This document shows, one piece after another, positions 17,847 to 26,242 of a stretch of DNA of 64,000 nt. Positions within the stretch are counted from its first letter, which is position 1. Every line of letters begins with the position of its first letter. The notes under the pieces are model-generated. The model had not been told where the DNA came from. It saw nothing but the letters and a program-made list of their open reading frames with translations, and searched no databases. Both the position numbers and the translations under genes were made by a program. This DNA is from JAJVID01 sp963743425 (GTDB lineage Bacteria; Acidobacteriota; Blastocatellia; RBC074). Location of the stretch: positions 620,001 to 684,000 of the forward strand of contig CAVUPU010000004.1 in assembly GCA_963743425.1 (NCBI GenBank), read 5' to 3'.

Positions 17847-20036
17847 ATGATTTTGCGTGTAGATTCCATATCGCTCCGTCGCCGGATTCGGTGGTCGTGT
17901 CTCCTGTTGCTCTTCGTGGCGTCAATTCAATGGACAGGCGCGACGGCGCAGGCGCAGGCTGTGGATGCGCGCGTGGCAGGCGTCAAGGGGACGGTTCTGC
18001 GGCGCAACAATCAGCGCGCCTTCATCCTCGCCCGGGGCGACACGCTAAATCCGGGGGACGAGATCGATACGCGCGGCGGCGGGCGCGTGGTCATCGATCT
18101 GACCGACGGCAGCGTAGTCGTCGTCCATCCGAATTCGCGCATCGTCATCAGCGATTACCGCGCCGCCGCATCGCTGCGTGAGATGTTTCGGATCCTCGTC
18201 GGGCGCGTGCGTGTCAAGATCGCTCGGTACGGTGGCAGACCGAATCCGTATCGCGTCAACAGTCCGACGGCCTCGATCCTGGTGCGTGGCACCGAGTTCA
18301 GCGTCGTCGTCGAGTCTTCCGGCGACACTCGCGTGGTGGTTTACGAAGGCCTGGTCGAGGTGGAGAGCCTCAGCGATCCCCGCTACCGCACGTTCCTTTC
18401 TCCCGGACGAGGGGCGCTGGTGAAGCCGAATGAAGACATTCGTTTCTTCACGCCCGGCGCCGGCTCCAGGCTTGACGACCGCGGCGACAGAAACAACGGC
18501 GACGACGACGGCCCCCGGCGCGATGACGATGAAGTAGAAGTTGAGGCAGGTGATGACGACCGAAGATCCGCCGCGCGTGGCGATGACGACGACGGCCCCC
18601 GGCGCAACGACGTGACCGCCAACGCGGCCATGAGCGTCAGGACATACCTGGCCAACGACTATGAACGATATATCAACAGCCTGGCGGGGCTGGGCTGGTC
18701 GATTCCGCCTCAGCGATTCACCGCCTTCGCGGACTCTCATTTCGACAGCCTCGATAACCCGGCCTATGCGACCGAGTTCGCTTCGATCGAAGGAAGATGC
18801 TGGCTGATTACATCCTTTAACAGAGCGCGGGGCGGCGATCTACAAAGCAGTTCCGCTGGTTTTCCCTTTTCCGGCAATCTGATAAGCCCATTCGATTCCA
18901 GTCTCCTGGCGCAGGGCGATTTCTTCGTCCCATTGGAGAGAGCGCGCGCGGTGATTGGCGGAGCTGTCGCAGTCTTCAGCGACCGGTCGCAATCTTTAGC
19001 CGTAGACCGGTCGCCCGCCTCTCTGATTCGCTTCTTTCCTGAAGGCGGCAGCGTCGCGCGCTACGGCGCCGTCTCGACCGAGATCACTTCGATCACCGGT
19101 TCGCTGATGGCGGCGCGGCGGTTCGGCGATGAGGGCCGCACGAGCGCCGGCGCCGGTGTGGAGTGGGTCAGCGGCAATGGCGCCTTGCGCGGTCAGACCT
19201 CGCTGGTGGGAGACGCCGGAGCGATCATCAGTGAAGAACTCGAAGCGGACTCTCGAATAAATCGGCTCCGTTTCCAGCTCGGCATGACGCGCGAATTGGA
19301 CGGCGGCCACAAGCTCGGCCTGCTCTACCGTCACACGCTGACGACTGTGGATGATCGCGACCGTTCGCGGCTCTTCGCCGGATTGCTGCTCGGCCTCGAT
19401 TCGACGCGTCAGGAAGGGCGGTCGTCGGAGGTCTCTTTCAGATTGCGTGGACCGGTTACCCGCCGTCTGTTTTATGGTCTCGAAGGCTCAATGCTCCGGG
19501 GCGAGAGCGACGAACAGATTCGGCGCGTGGTCATCACGGATTCGACCTCGCGGACAAGTTTCAATCGCGCTGTCGTCGGCCTCGGTGTGGGATTCGCTTT
19601 GCGGAGAACTGCCGTCTTGAGCGCGGACTTTGCCTACGGCCTCCTGCGCGTCCGCGAGGAGCGACTCGAGGACGCGACCGGAAATCTGGTCGAAGACAGG
19701 CGCGAGCGCGAGCGCTTCACATCCGGGCGCCTGGGATTACAAACAGACCTCTGGCGCCGGTCGTTCGTCAGCATATCGGCGACGGCCATCAGGCAGGCGA
19801 CCACGACCGATCTCGACCTCTTTCCTGATCTCTTCGGCCTGCGAGTGACGAGTCTCGGCCTGGCCGAATCGGATGGGCGCTCGCGCCAAAACGCGACGAG
19901 CGCCTTTTTGGATTTCGGCGCCGGCTGGCGGTTCAACCCGAATTTGTTGGCCGAGTATATCTTCTCGGTCAATCGCGATCTGGGGCCGCCGCGACATGTT
20001 TTCCTGTTGCGCTACACTTTCAAGCGCGAGAAATAA
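17847..20036 (+). CDS. Exported FecR-domain protein with predicted C-terminal outer-membrane beta-barrel
   Basis: The 729-residue protein has a signal peptide (residues about 14-35, ending near TAQAQA). A FecR/LPS-assembly-like beta domain follows (about 45-180, with RGDTLNPGDEIDT and SPTASILVRGTEFSVVV). Next is an acidic, Arg-dotted low-complexity segment (about 205-255, many DDD and DDR runs), which may bind cations. The last 400 residues alternate polar and hydrophobic residues and end in RYTF near the C-terminus, as beta-barrels do. It could be a surface sensor or porin-like assembly. The barrel is an inference from composition. It follows the two-component genes and may be co-regulated. 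Confidence 0.75.
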   Translation: MILRVDSISLRRRIRWSCLLLLFVASIQWTGATAQAQAVDARVAGVKGTVLRRNNQRAFILARGDTLNPGDEIDTRGGGRVVIDLTDGSVVVVHPNSRIVISDYRAAASLREMFRILVGRVRVKIARYGGRPNPYRVNSPTASILVRGTEFSVVVESSGDTRVVVYEGLVEVESLSDPRYRTFLSPGRGALVKPNEDIRFFTPGAGSRLDDRGDRNNGDDDGPRRDDDEVEVEAGDDDRRSAARGDDDDGPRRNDVTANAAMSVRTYLANDYERYINSLAGLGWSIPPQRFTAFADSHFDSLDNPAYATEFASIEGRCWLITSFNRARGGDLQSSSAGFPFSGNLISPFDSSLLAQGDFFVPLERARAVIGGAVAVFSDRSQSLAVDRSPASLIRFFPEGGSVARYGAVSTEITSITGSLMAARRFGDEGRTSAGAGVEWVSGNGALRGQTSLVGDAGAIISEELEADSRINRLRFQLGMTRELDGGHKLGLLYRHTLTTVDDRDRSRLFAGLLLGLDSTRQEGRSSEVSFRLRGPVTRRLFYGLEGSMLRGESDEQIRRVVITDSTSRTSFNRAVVGLGVGFALRRTAVLSADFAYGLLRVREERLEDATGNLVEDRRERERFTSGRLGLQTDLWRRSFVSISATAIRQATTTDLDLFPDLFGLRVTSLGLAESDGRSRQNATSAFLDFGAGWRFNPNLLAEYIFSVNRDLGPPRHVFLLRYTFKREK

Positions 20037-20496
20037 TAGCGGAACTGCAGGCCTTTGCCCCACCAAGCCAATGATTTGAGATTTGCCGTAACTGGATGAT
20101 TTTACTTTTTGCAATTGACTTCAAGCGCCTTCATTGTGTTTAATAACCGGCATCAAGTGGTGGGCATTTTCTGGCGGGATCTTTGCGATGACTTTTCATT
20201 CGGCGACCTTGTCTTGAACGTGGGCATAATCTGACAAGGGCATCCCATGCTTCGGGATGCTGGCGCCGCCGTAACCATCGCGGGAAATCCAATTACGTTG
20301 CTCATATGATGATGTAGAGCATCCGGCCGTTGTTAAAGGCTATAGCGGATGCGATAGGCTAGCCGCCAGCGAAGTACCCAACCATTCACCAAGCCCCGAA
20401 TCCCTCACATTTAGTGCTCCTCTGACTATTTCGCCCATTCTTCATTGGGAATATGTTTACGAGATACTGATCAAAAAAAGCCTTTGGGATGATGCT
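20037..20496. other. 460-bp intergenic region with a sigma-54-like promoter candidate
   Basis: No gene was recognised. At 20172-20186 the sequence TGGCGGGATCTTTGC has the GG and GC elements spaced as in sigma-54 promoters (TGGCACG-N4-TTGC), with two mismatches. A small hairpin, GCATCCC/GGGATGC, lies at about 20243-20263. The downstream gene starts at 20497, so a message from this site would have a leader of roughly 300 bases. Confidence 0.3.
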
Positions 20497-21906
20497 ATGC
20501 TGTCTGACAAAATCAACAGATTGCCGATAAGTCGCGCAGACTACCCTTCGATAAACTCGTTTGACGAACAGAATACAGTGATCCTGGTTAACAAGCAGGG
20601 CAATATCCTGTCGTTCGAGCATTCCAGGCGCATTTCTGGCGCCGCGATAAACGTAGATCGATCCGAGATCTCAACGGGTCTACATGGCAAACCTATCGCA
20701 TACAACCTCAAGAGCGTTACGGAGGAACTGGAAGAACGACGGGCGGAGCTTGCCGCTCTAGCTCGCGCTGCGGAGGCCAGAGCGAAGGAGGCGGAGAATT
20801 GGTGTGAACAGGCCGAAAGCAAACTGGAACAGGAGTTGAACCAGCGGCTGCAGGCCGAGCAGCGACTCAGAGAATTGGAAGTGGATCGCCTGCGACAGGC
20901 GACGCCGATCGAGGAGGCGCAGGCGCGCACAGCGCCGCCGCATGTGGAGTTGGCGCATGGAGAGATGGGAGCTTGGCTGAAAGAGGCCGAAGATCTGGCC
21001 AAAGAAGCCGAGATCAAAATCGAAACCCTCACGCTCGCGTTGGTGGAGGCCGAGCAGAAGAGGGCTAAGGCCGAGACCCTTGCGCAAGCCGCGGGCCACA
21101 AAGCGCGTGAATTCGAATCGCTGTATGTCGAAGCGGGCATCATGGTAAAGGACCTCGATGCTCGTTTTAAGGAAGCCTTGGCGCAGGCGAGAGAGGAGGC
21201 CGAAGCGCGCAAGCTGGCCGAGAAGGCTCTGCTCGAAGTCGAGAACAAAGGCGGGGCCGTCGCGCGCGTCAAGTCGGAAGCCGAGGCCGCCAAGATCGCG
21301 TTGGCGGAGGCGAATCGGAAGATGGTCGAGACCGAAGCCGCTGCGCGAGCCGCGGAGAAGAAGGCGTATACAATCGAATCTCTTTTGGTCGAAGCGGAAG
21401 CCGCCGCCCATCAAGCCACGGAAAGACATCAAACCCTCGAAGCCGAATTGCAGCGCGAAGTTAAACAAAGGGCTTGGGCTGAACGGAAACTCAAGGAGTT
21501 TGAGGACGAATTGAGCTCCTATCTCGAACTCGACTGGCCGAAAGGCGATCCTGATCTGGCCCTGGTCGGCGTCGCGCGGGAGAGCGGCGGACCCGATGAG
21601 TTCGTATCGCGACTCCAGGCGCAAGTCGAGGCCGAGCGGAAGGCGCGGCAGGAAGCGGAGGATGCGCGCGCCACTCTCGAACTCAAAATGTGGGAAATGG
21701 AAAGGGCGCTGCGCATCGCCGAAGAGAATAACCGCCAGATCGCATCGCTCAATTTGGCGCAATCCGCTATGGCCGATCAGACGTACACTCTAAAGAAACA
21801 AAAAGGGTTCAAGCGCGAACTCAGATTCCTTGCCCATGGCATGGCGATCGCGCTGCTGCTGGTCACATTGTGCGCGCTGATCGGAGCGATCTACTTTCAG
21901 ATCTGA
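20497..21906 (+). CDS. Tail-anchored coiled-coil protein
   Basis: A 469-residue protein with a small globular N-terminal part (residues 1-70, NTVILVNKQGNILSF). About 350 residues of Ala/Glu/Lys/Arg-rich coiled coil follow, with loose repeats such as AEARAKEAENW and AAEKKAYTIE. A single hydrophobic helix sits at the very C-terminus (AIALLLVTLCALIGAIYF, about 448-466). This architecture suggests a cytoplasmic rod attached to the inner membrane by its tail. No enzymatic domain was seen. The coiled-coil style resembles the protein at 32093-33604, and both may be parts of the same envelope apparatus. The start at 20497 lacks a strong ribosome binding site. Confidence 0.75.
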   Translation: MLSDKINRLPISRADYPSINSFDEQNTVILVNKQGNILSFEHSRRISGAAINVDRSEISTGLHGKPIAYNLKSVTEELEERRAELAALARAAEARAKEAENWCEQAESKLEQELNQRLQAEQRLRELEVDRLRQATPIEEAQARTAPPHVELAHGEMGAWLKEAEDLAKEAEIKIETLTLALVEAEQKRAKAETLAQAAGHKAREFESLYVEAGIMVKDLDARFKEALAQAREEAEARKLAEKALLEVENKGGAVARVKSEAEAAKIALAEANRKMVETEAAARAAEKKAYTIESLLVEAEAAAHQATERHQTLEAELQREVKQRAWAERKLKEFEDELSSYLELDWPKGDPDLALVGVARESGGPDEFVSRLQAQVEAERKARQEAEDARATLELKMWEMERALRIAEENNRQIASLNLAQSAMADQTYTLKKQKGFKRELRFLAHGMAIALLLVTLCALIGAIYFQI

Positions 21907-22260
21907 AGCCATGAAAACTTTTTCCTCTTCCTCCCCCTGAATTTGCTGGCGCTGGTCGCTGTCTCGATCGAATTGGAGAACGACCTACAGCAGCGAGGCG
22001 GAAATATTGCAGTGTTTATCATATGGGCAGACCTTTATGTGTCCCCGGCGCCACGTCGAACACCGGAGCGGGGCAGACATACAGGCCTGCCCTACGTTGG
22101 ATAATGGCGGATTATTTTGCGTGAGCGCTTACGCAGGCTCTGAAGTAGCTACTCACTTAGTCACTTAGATAATCACTATAATCACTTATAAATATATAAA
22201 TAGCGGATTGGCTGGAAACTTGGTATCGCGTAGTCACTACAAAACTCAAGGAGAACGGTT
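21907..22260. promoter_or_regulatory. Upstream region of the TonB receptor with direct repeats
   Basis: No gene is seen. At 22152-22190 short direct repeats occur in series (TCACTTAG twice, then AATCACTAT and AATCACTTAT), followed by an AT-rich stretch, TATAAATATATAAATA. At 22209-22223 TGGCTGGAAACTTGG resembles a sigma-54 site except for the final base. A strong ribosome binding site (AAGGAGA) precedes the receptor. The repeats may be operator sites; this is inference. Confidence 0.4.
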
Positions 22261-25200
22261 ATGAAATCATGCAAGCGAGCAATATTCTTCACTCTGGCCT
22301 GTGTCATGTTATGCGGCGCGCTTGTGTTCGGACAAGCCACGAGCGGCACAATCTCTGGGACCATGCTCGATCCCCAGGGCAACGCGCTGTCAGGCGCGAC
22401 TGTAAAGATCAGGAATTTGGCAACCAGCATGACGCGCGAGGTAGCGAGCAACTCGAGCGGGTTCTATCGCGTGACCGGCTTGTCGCCCGGCCGTTATGAG
22501 GTGGAGGCGGCGGCGCAGGGATTCGCCGGCGAGACGCGCACCGATCTGGCGCTCACGATCGCCGAAGAAATAGTAGTCAATTTCAACTTGAAGGTAGGCG
22601 TGGCCAGGGAGAACGTGACTGTAGATGTCCAGGCGGTCAATGTGGAGACGACGGGTTCGACCATCAGCGGTCTGGTCGACGAGAAGAAAATTCGCGACCT
22701 CCCGCTCGACGGGCGCGACATCACGCAGTTGATCTTCCTGCAACCGGGCGTGGTTGAAAGTCGCGGCAGCGCGCAAACGTCCAACACGGGACGCGGCTCC
22801 CGCTTTTCGGTCAGCGGCGCGCGGCCCAGCCAGAATCTTTTTCAGCTCGACGGGACGACGCTCAATGACGCGCTCAACAACACGCCGGGATCGGCGCAGG
22901 GCCTGCTCATCGGCGTCGAAACGATCAAAGAGTTCCGCGTTCTCACCAACACCTTCAGCGCCGAGTACGCCCGCGCGGCCGGCGGCGTGTTCATCGCCGT
23001 GACGAAATCAGGGTCGAATGACCTTCACGGTTCGGTCTTCGAATTCTTTCGCAACGACAACCTGGACGCGCGCCAATTCTTCGATCGCTGCCCGAGCATT
23101 GATCCCAATTGCGACGATGGGGGGAGACCTGAATTCAACCGCAATCAATTCGGCGCCTCGCTCGGCGGTCCGATCATAAAGAACAAAACTTTCTTCTTCA
23201 CGAGTTACGAAGGCTTACGCGAAAACAAAGGCATCTCCACCGTCGCCCGGGTTCCCGATAACAACGCGCGACTGGGAATCCTGCCAACCGGACCGGTCAC
23301 CGTCGATCCGCGCGCATTGCCGTTAATAGGCCTCTTTCCGGCGCCGAACGGCGCCGTCTTCCCTGACGGCAGCGCTGAATTCATCGGCGTAACTCGTCGT
23401 ATCTCGGAGGGCGATTTCTTCAGCGTCAGAGGGGATCATCAGTTGTCCGCTTCGGATTCAATCTTTGCGCGCTACCTGTTTGATGATTCGGAGCAGACGT
23501 TTCCGCGCTTCTTCCCCCAATTTACGAACCAGTTGTTCAACCGCAAGCAGGTGGCGACCATCGAGGAGCGCAAGTTCATCGGCTCGAACATCGTCAACGA
23601 GGCGCGCTTCAGCTTCAGTCGCAGCACGCCAGCCGAATTGGTTCCGGATCCCGGGAGCCCCGTCGCTCTCATCGCCGGACGTCCTCTCGGCGAGGTCAAT
23701 GTGGATGGGCTGTCTCCAGTCGGCACCGACCGCACCAATCCGAAACTGTTCTTCCTGAACAATATTCAAGCCGCTGACAACCTCTTCATCAACCTGGGCA
23801 GGAACAATCTGAAATTGGGGTTTTCATACGACCGTTTTCAGTTCAATGGCCGTTCGGAGTCCCGCACTCGTGGCCGTCTGCGGTTCCGTGGGTTATCCCA
23901 ATTGCTGAACTTCACGGTAAGAAACCTGGAGGGTTCGACGTTCGATTCGGACTTCGACCGCGGTTTTCGGCAATCGCTCTACGGCTTCTTCTTCCAGGAC
24001 GATTTCAGGATCACGCCGCGCCTGACGCTCAACCTCGGCGCGCGGTATGACTACGTGACCCCGCCCAATGAAGTCAACGGTAAGATCGCCAACCTGCGCA
24101 ACGTCACCGATCCGGCCGTCACGTTGGGCGGCGACTTCTTCCAGACGCCGACGAACGGAATCGCGCCCCGCCTCGGTTTCGCTTACGACCTGTTCGGCAA
24201 TGGCAGGACGGCGATCCGCGGCGGAGTCGGCGTCTTCCACGAACTCCCGTTGTTCAACGCCTATCGCAGCGCCGCCTTCGGCACGCTGCCATTCATTAAC
24301 ACGGCGGCGCTTTCGGCCGCTCAGGTCACATCGCTGCCGGTTCCTTCGGCGGCCTTCGCCGGCGGCACACCGTTGACGGAATCGATCACGTTCGATCTGT
24401 CTCCGACCTACGTTATTCAATACAATCTGAATATTCAGCAGGAGGCGCTTGGCACGGTTATGACGTTCGCCTATGTAGGCTCGCGCGGCGTCAATCTCCT
24501 GGGGCAAGGCGACATCAATACCGCGCTCGTCCCCGGCGGCCCTCGCAGGAACCCCAACTTCACGACTATTCGCTCGCAGATCCAGGGATTCAGTTCCAAC
24601 TACAACGGGCTGAATGTGTCGGCGAACAGGCGCTTCAACAAAGGGCTGCAGTTCCAGGGCTCGTACACTTTCGGGAAATCGCTCGATAACCGCTCCGGGA
24701 ACAGCGGTCGTCAGGAATATAACAACGGACAGGCGAGGACCTTCGATCCTTATAACCGGGGGTTGGATTACGGCCGTTCGGATTTCGACGCGCGTCACAA
24801 CTTCACCGCGAACTTCACCTACGACTTGCCGTTTGGGAAAGACCTGAATGGCGTCGCCGGGGCTGCGGTTCGCGGATGGCAGGTCAATTCCATCGTGAAG
24901 CTCGCTTCAGGCATACCATTCACGCCGCTAATCAGTGGCGACCGAGACCAGGATGGCACGGATGACAATTCGGCGCGAGCCGACCTGATCGGCGACCCCA
25001 ATACCGGTCCTCGCACTGCTGACCAATGGTACAACACCGGCGCTTTTGACATCTTGCCTCCTCTCGGCCGCCGCGGCACCGCCGGCAGGAACATCGTGGA
25101 CGGGCCGAATTTCAAAACCGTCGATTTCTCGGTGAACAAGAATTTCTCGTTGGCCGAGAGGCTGAACCTTCAATTCCGCATTGAGACGTTCAACCTTTTC

Positions 25201-25332
25201 AATCGCACCAACTTCGATCTGCCTTCAAACTCCGACGATGGCTCGACGCTCGACATTGCTTCGCCAGGCAAAATCAACGGGATTATCGGAACTGCTCGTG
25301 AGATACAGTTGGGGTTGAAACTGGTCTTTTAG
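22261..25332 (+). CDS. Oar-like TonB-dependent outer-membrane receptor with carboxypeptidase regulatory-like domain
   Basis: The 1023-residue protein has a signal peptide (about 1-28), a carboxypeptidase-regulatory-like beta sandwich (about 30-115, GTISGTMLDPQGNALSGATV), a plug domain (about 125-240, with VSGARPSQNLFQLDGT and EYARAAGGVF) and a large beta-barrel ending in LGLKLVF. This layout is typical of the expanded TonB receptor families of Acidobacteriota. It should import a bulky ligand across the outer membrane using TonB energy; a TonB-like protein is encoded at 29867. Start is supported by AAGGAGA 7 bases upstream. The ligand is unknown, but the exported redox/TPP genes downstream may act on it. 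Confidence 0.92.
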   Translation: MKSCKRAIFFTLACVMLCGALVFGQATSGTISGTMLDPQGNALSGATVKIRNLATSMTREVASNSSGFYRVTGLSPGRYEVEAAAQGFAGETRTDLALTIAEEIVVNFNLKVGVARENVTVDVQAVNVETTGSTISGLVDEKKIRDLPLDGRDITQLIFLQPGVVESRGSAQTSNTGRGSRFSVSGARPSQNLFQLDGTTLNDALNNTPGSAQGLLIGVETIKEFRVLTNTFSAEYARAAGGVFIAVTKSGSNDLHGSVFEFFRNDNLDARQFFDRCPSIDPNCDDGGRPEFNRNQFGASLGGPIIKNKTFFFTSYEGLRENKGISTVARVPDNNARLGILPTGPVTVDPRALPLIGLFPAPNGAVFPDGSAEFIGVTRRISEGDFFSVRGDHQLSASDSIFARYLFDDSEQTFPRFFPQFTNQLFNRKQVATIEERKFIGSNIVNEARFSFSRSTPAELVPDPGSPVALIAGRPLGEVNVDGLSPVGTDRTNPKLFFLNNIQAADNLFINLGRNNLKLGFSYDRFQFNGRSESRTRGRLRFRGLSQLLNFTVRNLEGSTFDSDFDRGFRQSLYGFFFQDDFRITPRLTLNLGARYDYVTPPNEVNGKIANLRNVTDPAVTLGGDFFQTPTNGIAPRLGFAYDLFGNGRTAIRGGVGVFHELPLFNAYRSAAFGTLPFINTAALSAAQVTSLPVPSAAFAGGTPLTESITFDLSPTYVIQYNLNIQQEALGTVMTFAYVGSRGVNLLGQGDINTALVPGGPRRNPNFTTIRSQIQGFSSNYNGLNVSANRRFNKGLQFQGSYTFGKSLDNRSGNSGRQEYNNGQARTFDPYNRGLDYGRSDFDARHNFTANFTYDLPFGKDLNGVAGAAVRGWQVNSIVKLASGIPFTPLISGDRDQDGTDDNSARADLIGDPNTGPRTADQWYNTGAFDILPPLGRRGTAGRNIVDGPNFKTVDFSVNKNFSLAERLNLQFRIETFNLFNRTNFDLPSNSDDGSTLDIASPGKINGIIGTAREIQLGLKLVF

Positions 25333-25347
25333 ATCGGTTTTCAGTCG

Positions 25348-25487
25348 GAAAATCAACCACGAAGAAACCAATGTGGTTGAGGAATCGAGGATTGAGGATC
25401 GAGGATTGAAGATTGCGTCCATAGCGCGTAACCGATCCTCGATCTTCGACAATCTTCGCGCTCTTCGTTTCTTCGTGGTTGATTTTC
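25348..25487. repeat. Inverted repeat with AATCAACCACGAAGAAAC arms
   Basis: Outer arms 25348-25368 and 25467-25487 are 21-bp perfect complements. Inside lie imperfectly complementary words (GAGGATCGAGGATTG against CGATCCTCGATCTTC). It shares its arm word with the hairpin at 13101-13170 and separates the TonB receptor from the cytochrome gene. Confidence 0.85.
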
Positions 25488-25611
25488 GTTCTTTGCAACA
25501 TGGAGGCTCCTGCGGAAAAACATCCACGAAATCACAGGAAGAACCCCGAAGGATAAAGATAAAATCTCCGTGCCCCTTCGTGTGACTGCGTGGTTGAAAG
25601 TCGGTCTATTG

Positions 25612-26242
25612 ATGAAAACAACCGGCGGCTATTTTAAGAGAGCTGTCTTCGCGATTATCTTCGTTTTGATTGTTGCGACAGGGGCGTGGTCATCAGCGAG
25701 CGGTCAAAAGGGGGATGCGGCGGCGCTCCCCGAAGGGGCGGGTCGCAGTCTGATGTTGCAAGCCTGCGTCCAGTGCCACGATTTCAAAAGCGTCGTCTCG
25801 CAGCGCAAAACGGCGGATGCCTGGCGGCGCACAATCAGCGAGATGATCTGGCGCGGAGCGCCGCTCCTGGCTGATGAAGCCGCCATCCTCACCGATTATC
25901 TGGCGGCGTCGTTCGGGCCCGATTCGTCCCCCTTGCGCTCCTCTTCGATCAAGACCGCCGCTAAAACTCCTGCGCCAAAGACTGAGGAGAATCAATGGGC
26001 CAAATATTTACCTGCAGGGGAAGGACGCTCGCTCGTGCTGCAGGCATGCGCCCGGTGTCACGATCTCAAAACCGTAGTGGCGCGCCGCGCTCCGGCGGCG
26101 AGCTGGCGGCGAAGCGTCAATGAGATGGTCGTGCTCGGAGCGCCGTTGACAGCCGGCGAAATGACGATTGTCGCCAGAATATCTTGCGGTTTCATTCGGG
26201 CCGGAAGTTCCGATCCCCGAAGAACTGAAGAAGAAGCAATGA
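25612..26242 (+). CDS. Exported c-type cytochrome with two haem-binding repeats, frameshifted near its end
   Basis: A signal peptide (AVFAIIFVLIVATGAWSS) is followed by two copies of a cytochrome-c-like module. CxxCH motifs are at bases 25765-25779 and 26047-26061, each followed by a SWRR...EM segment and a DYLAASFGPD-type ending. After base 26175 the reading frame is lost. Dropping one base at about 26176 restores AEYLAVSFGPEVPIPEELKKKQ-stop, exactly parallel to the first repeat, with a stop at 26240-26242 overlapping the next ATG. The protein should be a periplasmic electron carrier for the adjacent enzyme. As written in the window, the frame runs straight into the TPP enzyme, which I consider an artefact of the indel. 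Confidence 0.75.

Noticed and set aside
20758..21762. 334-residue open frame on the minus strand
   Set aside because: Antisense to the Ala/Glu-rich coiled coil; the Leu/Arg/Phe-rich composition is the mirror of that repeat.
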